This document shows, in pieces, positions 47,301 to 55,554 of a stretch of DNA of 64,000 nucleotides. The notes under the pieces are model-generated. The model searched no databases and was not told the origin of the DNA. It saw nothing but the letters and a program-made list of their open reading frames with translations. Positions within the stretch are counted from its first letter, which is position 1. Every line of letters starts with the position of its first letter. Source of the DNA: Chelativorans sp. (GTDB taxonomy: Bacteria; Pseudomonadota; Alphaproteobacteria; Rhizobiales; Rhizobiaceae); contig NZ_JAPSLH010000001.1 in assembly GCF_031180965.1 (NCBI RefSeq), positions 186,001 to 250,000 on the forward strand, in the 5' to 3' direction. The position numbers and the translations under genes are program-made.

Positions 47301-47822
47301 GCGCCCGCCGCCGCCCCAGGAGGCCTTGAGCATTACGGGGAAACCGATCTCGGCCGCCATCCTCGCCACCTCGCCCATGTCGTCGGGCAGGGGCTCCGTA
47401 GCCGGCACGACCGGCACGCCGACCTCAACGGCAAGATTGCGCGCGGCCACCTTGTTGCCGAGCCGCCGCATCGTGTCCGGCGACGGGCCGATGAAGACGA
47501 TGCCGTTTGCGGCGCAGGCCTCGGCGAACTCGGGGCTCTCGGACAGGAGGCCGTAGCCAGGATGGATCGCATCTGCTTCCGAAAGCTTCGCGACCCGGAT
47601 CACCTCGTCGATGGAGAGATAGCTTTCGATGGGCCCCAGGTCGCGTTCCAGATGCGGCCCGCGTCCGACCTGGTAGGATTCGTCCGCCTTGAAGCGGTGC
47701 AGTGAGTATTTGTCCTCCTCCGCCCATATGGCGACCGTGCGGATGCCGAGCTCATTGGCGGCACGAAAGACGCGGATGGCGATCTCGGAGCGATTGGCGA
47801 CAAGGAGTTTTCTGATCTGCAC
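44346..47822 (-). CDS. pyc: pyruvate carboxylase
   Basis: Biotin enzyme that makes oxaloacetate from pyruvate and bicarbonate, the main anaplerotic route. The 1158-residue single chain has a biotin carboxylase domain (about 1-450; glycine-rich KASWGGGGRGMRV, EVNPRIQVEHTVTE), a carboxyltransferase domain (about 530-810; TMRDAHQSLLATRMR, HFHTHDTSG), the tetramerisation region and a C-terminal biotinyl domain with the modified lysine at K1118 in EAMKMET. Full length. A 15-bp palindrome lies 59-73 bp upstream of the start. Confidence 0.97.
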   Translation of the reverse strand: MQIRKLLVANRSEIAIRVFRAANELGIRTVAIWAEEDKYSLHRFKADESYQVGRGPHLERDLGPIESYLSIDEVIRVAKLSEADAIHPGYGLLSESPEFAEACAANGIVFIGPSPDTMRRLGNKVAARNLAVEVGVPVVPATEPLPDDMGEVARMAAEIGFPVMLKASWGGGGRGMRVIRSEADLSREVMEAKREAKAAFGKDEVYLEKLVERARHVEVQVLGDTHGNVVHLFERDCSIQRRNQKVVERAPAPYLDDARRAELCGHALKIAEATDYVGAGTVEFLMDAQTGAFYFIEVNPRIQVEHTVTEQVTGIDIVKAQIRILEGERIGDPRSGVPAQGGIRLNGHALQCRITTEDPEQNFIPDYGRITAYRGATGFGIRLDGGTAYSGAVITRYYDPLLEKVTAWAPTPEEAISRMHRALREFRIRGVATNLTFLEAIISHERFRDASYTTRFIDETPELFAQVKRRDRATKLLNYLADVTVNGHPEVRDRPRPKPDAAPPRAPYIDRPVPDGAKQRLDRLGPDEFARWMRAETRVLMTDTTMRDAHQSLLATRMRTFDTARIAGVYARALPQLLSLECWGGATFDVAMRFLTEDPWERLSLIREGAPNLLLQMLLRGANGVGYTNYPDNVVRYFVKQAARGGIDLFRVFDCLNWVENMRVAMDAVREEGKLCEATICYTGDLLDPNRPKYDLKYYLGLAKELEAAGAHILAIKDMAGLLKPAAARVLFTALRQETDLPIHFHTHDTSGISAATVLAAVESGVDVIDAAMDAFSGNTSQPCLGSIVEALKGGERDPGLDMEWVRRISFYWEAVRSQYAAFESDLKGPASEVYLHEMPGGQFTNLKEQARALGLETRWHEVARAYHDVNMMLGDIVKVTPSSKVVGDMALMMVSQDLTVADVENPEKDIAFPESVVSMLRGDLGQSPGGWPKALQKKALKGEKPITVRPGSLLPPADLEAGRKELEEKLGRQVDDFEFASWLMYPKVFVDFAAATETYGPVSVLPTPVYFYGMRQQDEIFVEIERGKTLVIRCLAIGDPDDKGMVTVFFELNGQPRRVKVPDRLHGASALAVRRKAEAGNDTHVGAPMPGVISSVAVAVGQAVKAGDVLLSIEAMKMETALHAERDGKIVEVLVRAGDQIDAKDLLLVLQNGTSGN

Positions 47823-47881
47823 GGAGGTGGCCCTGGGGATGTGCGATAGGCGGGATATGGCTCAGACTTTATTCCTGTCGA

Positions 47882-47896
47882 TATTGCGGCGCAATA
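47882..47896. promoter_or_regulatory. TTGCG-type palindrome upstream of pyc
   Basis: Perfect odd palindrome TATTGCGGCGCAATA centred on G47889. The half-site ATTGCG matches the half-site of the palindrome between phbA and phaR, but the spacer differs by three bases. It is a candidate target for a carbon-flux regulator. Confidence 0.45.
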
Positions 47897-47958
47897 AACT
47901 CCCATGAGGAAGGGTCCATCTGCCCGCGCATATGCTTCCTGGCCAAATCATCGGGATG

Positions 47959-47981
47959 GCGGCCTCGGCGCTTGAGGCCGC
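47959..47981 (-). terminator. hairpin after the carbohydrate locus
   Basis: Stem GCGGCCTC/GAGGCCGC with 7-nt loop, 9 bp beyond the stop of the last gene of the minus-strand locus. There is no T-run. Confidence 0.45.
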
Positions 47982-47990
47982 AATCGACGA

Positions 47991-49037
47991 CTAGCTGCGG
48001 GCGGGGCCTTTGCGCTCGGCGGAGGCGGCCCAGAGATTGATGTCGGCCTCGCCTGCGTAGCGGTCGATCTCCGCCAGTTCCTCGTCGCTGAAATCGGGCT
48101 GTCGCAGCCCGCCGACGATCTCCTCCACCTGTTCGGGGCGGCTGGCGCCGATCAGGGCCGAGGTCACGCGGCCGCCGCGCAGCACCCAGGCGATCGCCAT
48201 TTGGGCCAGGCTCTGGCCGCGGCGCTTGGCGACCTCGTTCAGCGCGCGGATATTGCCGATCGTCTTCTGGTTGAGGAACTCCTTCCTCAGCGACTTGCCC
48301 TGGGCGGCGCGGCTGTCCTCCGGAATTCCGGCGAGATACTTGTCCGTCAGCATGCCCTGTGCCAGCGGCGAGAAGACGATGGAGCCTATTCCGAGTTCGT
48401 CCAGCGCATCGAGCAGCCCGTCATCCTCGATCCAGCGGTTGATCATCGAGTAGCTCGGCTGGTGGATGAGGCAGGGCGTGCCGAGCTCCCTCAGGATCGT
48501 CGCCGCTTCGCGCGTGCGCTGCGAATTGTAGGAGGAGATGCCGGCATAGAGCGCCCTGCCCGAGCGCACGATGTGGTCGAGCGCCATCATGGTCTCTTCC
48601 AGCGGCGTATCGGGATCGAAGCGATGGGAATAAAAGACGTCGACATAATCGACGCCCATACGCTTTAGGCTCTGGTCGCAGCTTGCGACCAGATATTTGC
48701 GGCTGCCCCATTCCCCGTAGGGGCCGGGCCACATCCTGTAGCCGGCCTTCGACGAGATGATGAGTTCGTCTCGATGCGCGGAAAGGTCCTGGCGCAGGAT
48801 TTCGCCGAACGCCTCCTCGGCCGCGCCGGGCGGCGGGCCGTAATTGTTGGCGAGGTCGAAATGGGTGATGCCGAGGTCCACGGCTTTCCGGCAGATCGCC
48901 CGCTTCACCTCGTGCGGGCGGTCCTCGCCGAAATTGTGCCAGAGGCCGAGCGAGATCGCCGGCAGCTTGAGGCCGGACCGGCCGCAGCGCCGGTACGGCA
49001 TGCCATGATAGCGGTTTGCGGCCGGCACCCAGCTCAT
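47991..49037 (-). CDS. aldo/keto reductase, YghZ (glyceraldehyde-3-phosphate reductase) type
   Basis: NADPH-dependent reductase of 348 residues. The tetrad is visible: D and Y in FDLANNYGPPPG, K in SSKAGYRMWPGPYGEWGSRKYL, H in FYSHRFDPDTPLEE. SPLAQGMLTDKYL and GGRVTSALIGASRPEQ are typical of YghZ. The start overlaps the stop of the Gfo/Idh gene by 4 bp (ATGA). In this locus it may handle a sugar or sugar-derived aldehyde. Confidence 0.9.
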   Translation of the reverse strand: MSWVPAANRYHGMPYRRCGRSGLKLPAISLGLWHNFGEDRPHEVKRAICRKAVDLGITHFDLANNYGPPPGAAEEAFGEILRQDLSAHRDELIISSKAGYRMWPGPYGEWGSRKYLVASCDQSLKRMGVDYVDVFYSHRFDPDTPLEETMMALDHIVRSGRALYAGISSYNSQRTREAATILRELGTPCLIHQPSYSMINRWIEDDGLLDALDELGIGSIVFSPLAQGMLTDKYLAGIPEDSRAAQGKSLRKEFLNQKTIGNIRALNEVAKRRGQSLAQMAIAWVLRGGRVTSALIGASRPEQVEEIVGGLRQPDFSDEELAEIDRYAGEADINLWAASAERKGPARS

Positions 49038-50182
49038 GCCAATGCCTTCTCGGCCAGCAATTCGCGGGCCCTCTCGGGATCGAGCGCGGCGGGCCGCTCG
49101 CAGGTGGTGGTCAGATCGACGAAGCTGCCCTTTTCGGCGGATTTCAGGATCGATGTCATCACGTCGATTGCATGCAGCGACATCTCCAGCGAGCAGCGGT
49201 GCGGCCGGCCTTCGAGGATGGCCACGGCCATGTCGGCCAGACCCGCGGCGCGGTAGTTCGCCAGCCCCTTCCCGTCCCTGCCGTCCTGGTTGGGAACGCC
49301 CAGCGGATGATCCCATTGCGGCAGGTCCACCACCTTCACCTCGTCGGTGACGACGAGCTCACCGCCGAAGAAGTTGGGGTCCGGCACGTGGAGCGAGCCC
49401 TTTTCGCCGTAGAGCTCCATATTGGCGTGCTTGTGGTGCCAGACATCCCAGCTGGCGCCAAGCGTGACGACCGCTCCGCTCGCAAACTCCATGACGGCGT
49501 GGATCGTCGTCGGCGTCTCCACTGTAATCTTCTCGCCGCGGCGCGGCTCCGACAGGATGATGCGCTCGCGCGTGGGAATGGAGGCGAGCGCCCCGACGCG
49601 CTTAACCGGCCCGACGAGCTGGATCAGATTGGTCACGTAGTAGGGACCGACATCGAGCACGGGGCCCGCGCCCGGCTTGAAGAAGAAGTCCGGGTTCGGG
49701 TGCCAGTGCTCCATGCCATGGCTCATCACATGGCATGTGCCGCTGACCACCTTCCCGATCGCGCCGGAATCGATCACGCGGCGGGCAAGCTGGTGCGAGC
49801 CTCCCAGAAAAGTGTCGGGCGCGGAGCCGACGCGCACGCCCTTCCGTGCGGCCAGTTCCGCCAGCGCCTTCCCCTCCTCGACCGAGAGCACGAAGGGCTT
49901 TTCCGAATAGACGTGCTTGCCGGCCTCGATCGCCCGGCGGGAGATTTCGTAGTGGGCCGCCGGAATGGTCAAATTGACCACGATGTCGACCTCGTCATCG
50001 GCGAGCAAGGCGTCGACCGACTCCTCCCGCAGGCCGAACTCCTCGGCCCGCGCTCTGGCCGCTGCAGGATTAACATCCGCGCAGGCGCGCATTTCGATGC
50101 CGCGGAAGAGCGGCGCCAGCCGCATATAGGCCGCGGAAATATTCCCACAGCCGATCACGCCCACACCAAGTTTTCTGGCCAT
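49034..50182 (-). CDS. Gfo/Idh/MocA family oxidoreductase
   Basis: NAD(P)-dependent sugar dehydrogenase of 382 residues. The Rossmann loop GVIGCGN (8-14) and EKPF motif (94-97) of the family are present; DVGPYYVTNL and HWHPNPDFFFKPGAGP mark the second half, which forms the substrate pocket. It probably oxidises or epimerises a sugar imported by the adjacent ABC system. The isomerase gene lies 8 bp upstream. Exact substrate unknown. Confidence 0.9.
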   Translation of the reverse strand: MARKLGVGVIGCGNISAAYMRLAPLFRGIEMRACADVNPAAARARAEEFGLREESVDALLADDEVDIVVNLTIPAAHYEISRRAIEAGKHVYSEKPFVLSVEEGKALAELAARKGVRVGSAPDTFLGGSHQLARRVIDSGAIGKVVSGTCHVMSHGMEHWHPNPDFFFKPGAGPVLDVGPYYVTNLIQLVGPVKRVGALASIPTRERIILSEPRRGEKITVETPTTIHAVMEFASGAVVTLGASWDVWHHKHANMELYGEKGSLHVPDPNFFGGELVVTDEVKVVDLPQWDHPLGVPNQDGRDGKGLANYRAAGLADMAVAILEGRPHRCSLEMSLHAIDVMTSILKSAEKGSFVDLTTTCERPAALDPERARELLAEKALA

Positions 50183-50190
50183 CTGCTTCC

Positions 50191-50940
50191 TCAAAGCTTG
50201 CTTGCGTTTTCGATGGAGCGGCGGGCGAAGCGCTCGTGATCGTTCGGCTTGTCGTGCTCGATCACGAAGAAGCGCGCCTTTGTCTTCTGCCGGACCGTGT
50301 CGAGGATCCTCTTCCAGTCCACCGTGCCGCTGCCGACGTCTGCCCACCCGTCCTCGTCCGCCGCCTCGCCCTCCGGCGCGATATCCTTGATGTGGATCGC
50401 CGAGAGCTGGTCGGCATAACGCTCGATCCATTCGATGGGATCGGCGCCGCCGCGCACAATCCAGGCGATATCCGCCTCCCACGAAAGTCCGGGGCCGCCG
50501 CGAAAAATCTCCGCCATGGGAATGGAGCCGTCCGGCAGCGGGCGGAACTCGAAATCGTGATTGTGCCAGCCAAAGGTAAGGCCGGCGCCGTTGAGCGGCT
50601 CGGCCGCCTTTCGCAGCCTCTCGCCGAAGCGCGCATAGCCTGCCGCGTCGGACGGACGCTGGTCCGGCACGAGAAAGGGGCAATAGACGGCCTGCATGCC
50701 CGTGGCGCGGGCGATCTCCAGCACTTTCTCGGGCTCCGTCTCGATCGTGTCCAGGCTGAAATGGCCGGAACTCATGGCAAGGCCCGTCTCGGCGAGGGCC
50801 GCCTTCAGGCCGTCGAGATCGCCATAGACGCCGCCATAGCCTTCCACCTGGTCATAGCGCAGCCGCTTCAGCATACGCAGCGTCTCGTCAAGCGGAGGAA
50901 ATTCGCGGGAGGAATAGAGCTGGTAGGAAAAATCCGTCAT
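50191..50940 (-). CDS. sugar phosphate isomerase/epimerase family protein
   Basis: TIM-barrel enzyme of 249 residues of the AP-endonuclease-2/xylose-isomerase-like family. Metal-binding candidates are in GWHNHDFEF, WEADIAWI, SAIHIKDIAP and FFVIEHDKP. Enzymes of this kind isomerise inosose, tagatose or related sugars. It is closely linked to the Gfo/Idh gene (8-bp gap), a common pairing in sugar catabolism loci. Confidence 0.87.
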   Translation of the reverse strand: MTDFSYQLYSSREFPPLDETLRMLKRLRYDQVEGYGGVYGDLDGLKAALAETGLAMSSGHFSLDTIETEPEKVLEIARATGMQAVYCPFLVPDQRPSDAAGYARFGERLRKAAEPLNGAGLTFGWHNHDFEFRPLPDGSIPMAEIFRGGPGLSWEADIAWIVRGGADPIEWIERYADQLSAIHIKDIAPEGEAADEDGWADVGSGTVDWKRILDTVRQKTKARFFVIEHDKPNDHERFARRSIENASKL

Positions 50941-51043
50941 GTCCTTGCGTCTCCAGAATGGGCGGCCGTCAGAGCCGCCGGAACTTGTCTGCCCGGTCGC
51001 AGGCCCGGGCATGGAACGGATGTGGGCAGAACCCGCAATGTCG

Positions 51044-52129
51044 CTAAAGCCGCATCTCCGTCTCCGCGTCGAAGATGGAAGCGCGGGCCGGGTCGAAGCC
51101 GATCGGCACCCGCTCTCCTGTCCGGATGGGCACCTGCCCGTCGACGCGGAAGCGCAGTTCGTGGCCGTCGAGCTTGGACCAGACAAGCGTGTCGGCGCCC
51201 ATGGGCTCGATCACCTCCACGTCCACCTCGGCCGTAAAGGGCTCCTCGGCCGCGGCGCGGCCGAGGAAGATGTGTTCGGGCCGGATGCCGAAAGTCGCGC
51301 CTCCAGGCTTGGGTCCGTTCCCGGAAAAGGCGTAGCGCTCGATCCCGATCCGCGTCCTGCCGGCCACGAAACTGGGCACTCCATTCATTTCGATCGTCCC
51401 ATCGATGAGGTTGATGCTGGGAGAGCCTATGAAGCCGGCCACATATTTGTTCACCGGCCGGTTGTAGATCGTGTGCGGCTCGGCCAGCTGCTGTATTGAG
51501 CCCGCGCGCATGATGGCGATGCGGTCGGCGAGCGTCATCGCCTCGATCTGGTCATGCGTGACATAGATCATCGTCGTGTTTTCAAGCTGCTGGTGCAGAC
51601 GCTTGATCTCCACCCGGAGTTCGGCGCGCAGCTTGGCGTCGAGGTTGGACAGCGGCTCGTCGAAGAGGAAGACATCGACGTCGCGCACCAGCGCCCGGCC
51701 GATCGCCACGCGCTGCCGCTGCCCTCCCGAAAGTTGCGCGGGCTTGCGCTTGAGCAGCGGGCCCATATGCAGGATCTCGGCCGCGCGGGCGATCCGCCGC
51801 GCAATCTCGTCCTTGGGCACGCGAGCATTCTTCAGCCCGAAGGAAAGATTTCCTTCCACCGTCATCTGCGGATAGAGCGCGTAGGACTGGAACACCATGC
51901 CGATGCCGCGGTCCTTCGGCTGCTCCCAGGTGACGTTGCGGCCATTGATGAAGATCTGGCCGTCGGTGATGTCGAGAAGCCCGGCGATACAGTTCAAAAG
52001 CGTGGACTTGCCGCATCCGGATGAGCCGAGCAGCACGAGGAACTCGCCCCGCTCGATCTCGAGATCGAGGCGCTTCAGGACCTCGACATCGCCGAAGCTG
52101 AGCGTGAGTTCCTTGATGGAGACGCTCAT
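51044..52129 (-). CDS. sugar ABC transporter ATP-binding protein (UgpC/MalK type)
   Basis: ATPase of 361 residues. Walker A GSSGCGKS (35-42), signature LSGGQRQRVAIGRAL, Walker B VFLFDEPLSNLD and the TMIYVTHDQIEAMTLADRI switch are present. A C-terminal TOBE/MalK-like regulatory domain starts near residue 235. It overlaps no neighbour; the permease stop is 3 bp upstream. Sugar specificity comes from the permease and binding protein. Confidence 0.95.
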   Translation of the reverse strand: MSVSIKELTLSFGDVEVLKRLDLEIERGEFLVLLGSSGCGKSTLLNCIAGLLDITDGQIFINGRNVTWEQPKDRGIGMVFQSYALYPQMTVEGNLSFGLKNARVPKDEIARRIARAAEILHMGPLLKRKPAQLSGGQRQRVAIGRALVRDVDVFLFDEPLSNLDAKLRAELRVEIKRLHQQLENTTMIYVTHDQIEAMTLADRIAIMRAGSIQQLAEPHTIYNRPVNKYVAGFIGSPSINLIDGTIEMNGVPSFVAGRTRIGIERYAFSGNGPKPGGATFGIRPEHIFLGRAAAEEPFTAEVDVEVIEPMGADTLVWSKLDGHELRFRVDGQVPIRTGERVPIGFDPARASIFDAETEMRL

Positions 52130-52132
52130 CGC

Positions 52133-53074
52133 TCAGCCCTTCACCGCACCGGCGGCGATGCCGCGCACGAACAGTTTTCCCGAGGCGAAATAGACGATGA
52201 GGGGAACGAGCCCGGTAAGCAGGGTAGCCGCCATGTTCACGTTGTACTCCTTCACGCCCTGGACGGAGTTGACGATGTTGTTGAGCTGGACGGTCATCGG
52301 ATAGCTCTCCGGCCGCGTGTAGACGACGCCGAAAAGGAAGTCGTTCCAGATGCCGGTGATCTGGATGATCAGCGCCACCACGAAGATCGGCAGGCTCATC
52401 GGCAGCATGATCTTGAAATAGATGCCCCAGAAGCCCGCGCCATCGACGCGCGCCGCCTTGAACAGCTCCTCCGGCAGCGAGGTGAAATAATTGCGGAAGA
52501 GCAGCGTCAGGATAGGCATGCCAAAGATCGTGTGCACGAGGACGAGGCCGCTGAGGCTGCCGTAAAGGCCGATCTCGCGCAGGATGATGACCATCGGGTA
52601 GAGCATCACCTGATAGGGGATGAAGGCTCCGAAGATCAGGATGGTGAAGAAGACGTCGGCGCCCTTGAAGCGCCAGTTGGCGAGCGCGTAGCCGTTGAGC
52701 GAGGCGATGGCGATCGACAGGATCACCGAGGGAACGGTGATCTGCACCGAGTTCCAGAAGCCGCGCGAAAGCCCATCGCAATTCAAGCCCGTGCAGGCCT
52801 CGGCCCAAGCCTTGACCCAGGGCTCGAAGGTGATCTCCATCGGCGGAGAAAAAACATTGCCGAGACGGATCTCCGGCATGCCCTTCAGCGACGTGACGAT
52901 CATCACATAGAGCGGCAGGAGATAGTAGACCGAGATCACAAAGAGGGTGCCGTAGAGGAAGACATTGCGGCGCGAGATGGCCCGGCGCGGGCGGGCGCCC
53001 CTCGGGCCGGCGAGGTCCTTCGACACGGCATCTGCCGCGACGCCCGCGGTGTTGAGAGCGGCCACATCAGCCAT
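52133..53074 (-). CDS. carbohydrate ABC transporter permease (MalG type)
   Basis: Permease of 313 residues with a long N-terminal cytoplasmic tail and six membrane helices. The EAA loop is around EELFKAARVDGAGFWGIYFKIMLPMSLP, which contacts the ATPase. Its start overlaps the end of the other permease by 8 bp, so the two are translationally coupled. Confidence 0.93.
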   Translation of the reverse strand: MADVAALNTAGVAADAVSKDLAGPRGARPRRAISRRNVFLYGTLFVISVYYLLPLYVMIVTSLKGMPEIRLGNVFSPPMEITFEPWVKAWAEACTGLNCDGLSRGFWNSVQITVPSVILSIAIASLNGYALANWRFKGADVFFTILIFGAFIPYQVMLYPMVIILREIGLYGSLSGLVLVHTIFGMPILTLLFRNYFTSLPEELFKAARVDGAGFWGIYFKIMLPMSLPIFVVALIIQITGIWNDFLFGVVYTRPESYPMTVQLNNIVNSVQGVKEYNVNMAATLLTGLVPLIVYFASGKLFVRGIAAGAVKG

Positions 53075-53963
53075 GCCGCTTCCTCCCGCCGAATTCCAGA
53101 TAGGCCCAGGGAATGACGACGATCAGCACCGACAAAAGCATCATCGTCGATGCGGCGAAGCCCTGGCCGAGATTCTGCGAGGAAAACATCATGTCGTAGA
53201 CATATTTGGCCGGCACCTCCGACGCGATGCCGGGGCCGCCGCTCGTCTGCGCGACGACGAGGTCGTAGACCTTCACGATCGCGGTGGCGATGATGACCAG
53301 CGCGGTGATGAGCACCGGGCGCATCATGGGGATGACGATGAAGAGATAGGTCTTCCACATGGGAATGCCGTCGACCCGCGCGGCCTTCCATATATCCTCG
53401 TCGATGCCGCGCAGGCCCGCGAGCATGAGGCACATTACGAGGCCGGTCGTCTGCCACAGGGCCGCGATCAGGATGCCGTAGATGACGATGTCCGGATTGT
53501 AGAGCGGATCGAAGGAGAAGCTCTCCCAGCCGAGCCCCCGCACCACGCTCTGCACGCCGAAATCCGGGTTCAGGATCCACTGCCATACAAGTCCGGTGAC
53601 AATGAAGGAAAGGGCGAACGGGTAGAGCAGAATGGTGCGGAAGGTGTTCTCGAAGCGGATCTTCTGGTCAAGCAGCGCGGCGAGGACAAAGCCGATGACC
53701 AGGGCGAAAACCATCTTGCCGACGCCGAATATGGCAAGGTTCTCGACGGAAACCAGCCAGCGACGCGTCGACCAGAGGCGCTCATACTGGGCAAGGCCGA
53801 CGAAGTTCAGCCGCGGCAGCAGGCCGGAACTGGTGAAGGAATAAAGGACCGTCCAGAGCGTCCCGCCCACGAAGACGATCGTGGCGGTCAGGATCATCGG
53901 AATGGCCGCGACCTTCGCATGCAGGTTGCGGAACAGCTGGTTCGGGCGGCGTTGCTGCGGCAT
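53067..53963 (-). CDS. carbohydrate ABC transporter permease (MalF type)
   Basis: Permease of 298 residues with six helices. The EAA loop reads GIDEDIWKAARVDGIPMWKTYLFIVIPMMRP. ATG 53963 starts MPQQRRPNQLF; the in-frame upstream ATG extends it by nine residues. It follows the binding-protein gene after an 86-bp gap that holds a hairpin. Confidence 0.93.
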   Translation of the reverse strand: MPQQRRPNQLFRNLHAKVAAIPMILTATIVFVGGTLWTVLYSFTSSGLLPRLNFVGLAQYERLWSTRRWLVSVENLAIFGVGKMVFALVIGFVLAALLDQKIRFENTFRTILLYPFALSFIVTGLVWQWILNPDFGVQSVVRGLGWESFSFDPLYNPDIVIYGILIAALWQTTGLVMCLMLAGLRGIDEDIWKAARVDGIPMWKTYLFIVIPMMRPVLITALVIIATAIVKVYDLVVAQTSGGPGIASEVPAKYVYDMMFSSQNLGQGFAASTMMLLSVLIVVIPWAYLEFGGRKRHG

Positions 53964-54002
53964 CGCACGATCTCCGGCCGACGGGCGCAAAGGGATGGAA
54001 GG

Positions 54003-54028
54003 GCCGGTCCCGACAGGCCGGGACCGGC
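54003..54028 (-). other. intercistronic hairpin between binding protein and permease genes
   Basis: Stem GCCGGTCCCG/CGGGACCGGC with a 6-nt loop. Hairpins at this position often protect the upstream binding-protein mRNA and reduce downstream expression. On the plus strand, but not on the minus, a T-run follows. Confidence 0.55.
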
Positions 54029-54049
54029 GCCTTTTTCACGATCGCGCGA

Positions 54050-55282
54050 TCAAGTGGCGCTGCCGACGATGTCGGCGAAACGCTCCTGCGCCTCCTCGGC
54101 AGTCATCGACGGAGTGCTGAAGAATTCCGCCATCAGGTCGTTGATCTGGTTGATCGAGTCCTGCGACATCAGCTGCTCCTGGGAGGGGACTGCCTGCCCC
54201 TCGGCCAGAAGCGTCAAGCCCTTCTTCATGCAGTCATTGGCCGCGTTGACATCGACATCGCCGCGAATGGGCACCGATCCCTTCTTCAGGTTGAAAGCGA
54301 CCTGCACCTTGGGATCCAGCATCACCCTGGCGAGGTCCTCCTGTGCCTTTGCCTGTTCCGGATCGTCCAGGAGCGGGAAATAGAAGGCATCTCCTCCGGT
54401 CTCCAGCGCCTGGCCGACCCCCAGCGCGGGAAGGCAGGTGTAGTCCTGCCCCGCGACTTCCCCGGCCACCTGGAATTCACCCTGCGCCCAATCGCCCATG
54501 ATCTGGCCGCCGGCCTGGTCGGTGATCACTAGATTGGTCGCCTGGTTCCAGTCCTGCACGTTGGACTTGGCGGCCATCTTGCGGGCATCGTCGGCGGCCT
54601 TGAATATCTTCGCCACTTCGGGGCCCGCGGCGACCTCAGCATCCTTCTCGCCATAGACCTTCTGATAGATGTCGGCCCCGGCGAGCGAGATCAGGAGCAC
54701 GCGGAACACGCCATGGATCTGCCAGGGCTGACCGCCGACTGCGAGCGGGACTTTGCCGGCCTTCTCCAGAGCCGGAGCGGCGGCGACGAACTCGTCCCAG
54801 TTCTGCGGCACCGGCACGCCCGCATCCTCGAACGCCTTGTTGGAAAGCCAGAGCCACTCCCAGGAATGGATGTTGACCGGCACGCAGTAGATTTTGCCGT
54901 CCAGCGTGCAGCTTTCGAGCAGGCTCGCCGGCTTGACGATGTCGCGCCAGCCCTCTTGCTCGGCAAGATCCGTAAGGTCGCGCATCAGGCCCGCTTCCAC
55001 CAGTTCCTCGGCCTGCCGGCCATGGTTGAACTGGGTCGCGCCCATCGGGTCGCCGCCGGTGATGCGGCTGATCATGATCGGCCGCGCAGTGTTGCCGCCG
55101 CCCGCGATCGCGCCGTCGACCCATTTGTTGCCGGTGGCGTCGAAGGCCTTGGCGAATTCGGCGACCGCGGCCGCCTCGCCGCCGGAGGTCCACCAATGGG
55201 TGACCTCCAGATCGGCTGCCTGGACTGCCGTGGCGGCGGCCAGGACGGTGGTGGCGGTCAGGAATGCTTTGATCGATGTCAT
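54050..55282 (-). CDS. sugar ABC transporter substrate-binding protein (glucose/mannose-like)
   Basis: Exported binding protein of 410 residues. A signal peptide (1-22, cleavage after VQA) precedes a cluster-1 sugar-binding fold. LEVTHWWTSGGEAAAVAEFAKAF near the mature N-terminus and PVNIHSWEWLWLSNKAFEDAGV resemble the glucose/mannose-binding proteins of alphaproteobacteria. Cysteines in ESCTLDGKIYCVPV may form a disulfide. First gene of the transporter operon. Confidence 0.92.
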   Translation of the reverse strand: MTSIKAFLTATTVLAAATAVQAADLEVTHWWTSGGEAAAVAEFAKAFDATGNKWVDGAIAGGGNTARPIMISRITGGDPMGATQFNHGRQAEELVEAGLMRDLTDLAEQEGWRDIVKPASLLESCTLDGKIYCVPVNIHSWEWLWLSNKAFEDAGVPVPQNWDEFVAAAPALEKAGKVPLAVGGQPWQIHGVFRVLLISLAGADIYQKVYGEKDAEVAAGPEVAKIFKAADDARKMAAKSNVQDWNQATNLVITDQAGGQIMGDWAQGEFQVAGEVAGQDYTCLPALGVGQALETGGDAFYFPLLDDPEQAKAQEDLARVMLDPKVQVAFNLKKGSVPIRGDVDVNAANDCMKKGLTLLAEGQAVPSQEQLMSQDSINQINDLMAEFFSTPSMTAEEAQERFADIVGSAT

Positions 55283-55379
55283 CTCTTCCTCCCTTTCTGG
55301 AGCTCTGCGAGGCAGGCCAGCTCAGCCGCACCGGCCTCCACCGGTGCGCTCGAATGACCACGCGAATGCGCGGTTTCAA

Positions 55380-55405
55380 TCGATTACAGTCAGGTTCGAT
55401 TACAG
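55380..55405. promoter_or_regulatory. direct repeat TCGATTACAG, operator-like, before the sugar operon
   Basis: The 10-bp word TCGATTACAG occurs at 55380-55389 and 55396-55405. The first copy extends into an imperfect palindrome, CAATCGATTAC, with AATCGATT core as in LacI-type operators. It lies about 98 bp before the binding-protein start. Confidence 0.5.
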
Positions 55406-55554
55406 CAGCAGATGAGTCAACCCATCGCCGGGGAATTTTTTTCGCATCCCGAAAGAAATGCCCGCTCGCCGCCGCGAAGGCTCGCTCTTACCGGACGGAC
55501 TCTTCCCGCGGGAGGGAGCCGAATCGCACCTTTTGGCCGGCCATCAGCGCATCG

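Noticed and set aside
44451-47705. Very long open frame (over 1000 codons) on the plus strand opposite pyc
   Set aside because: It is the antisense shadow of pyruvate carboxylase in GC-rich DNA. Its translation shows no recognisable domain.
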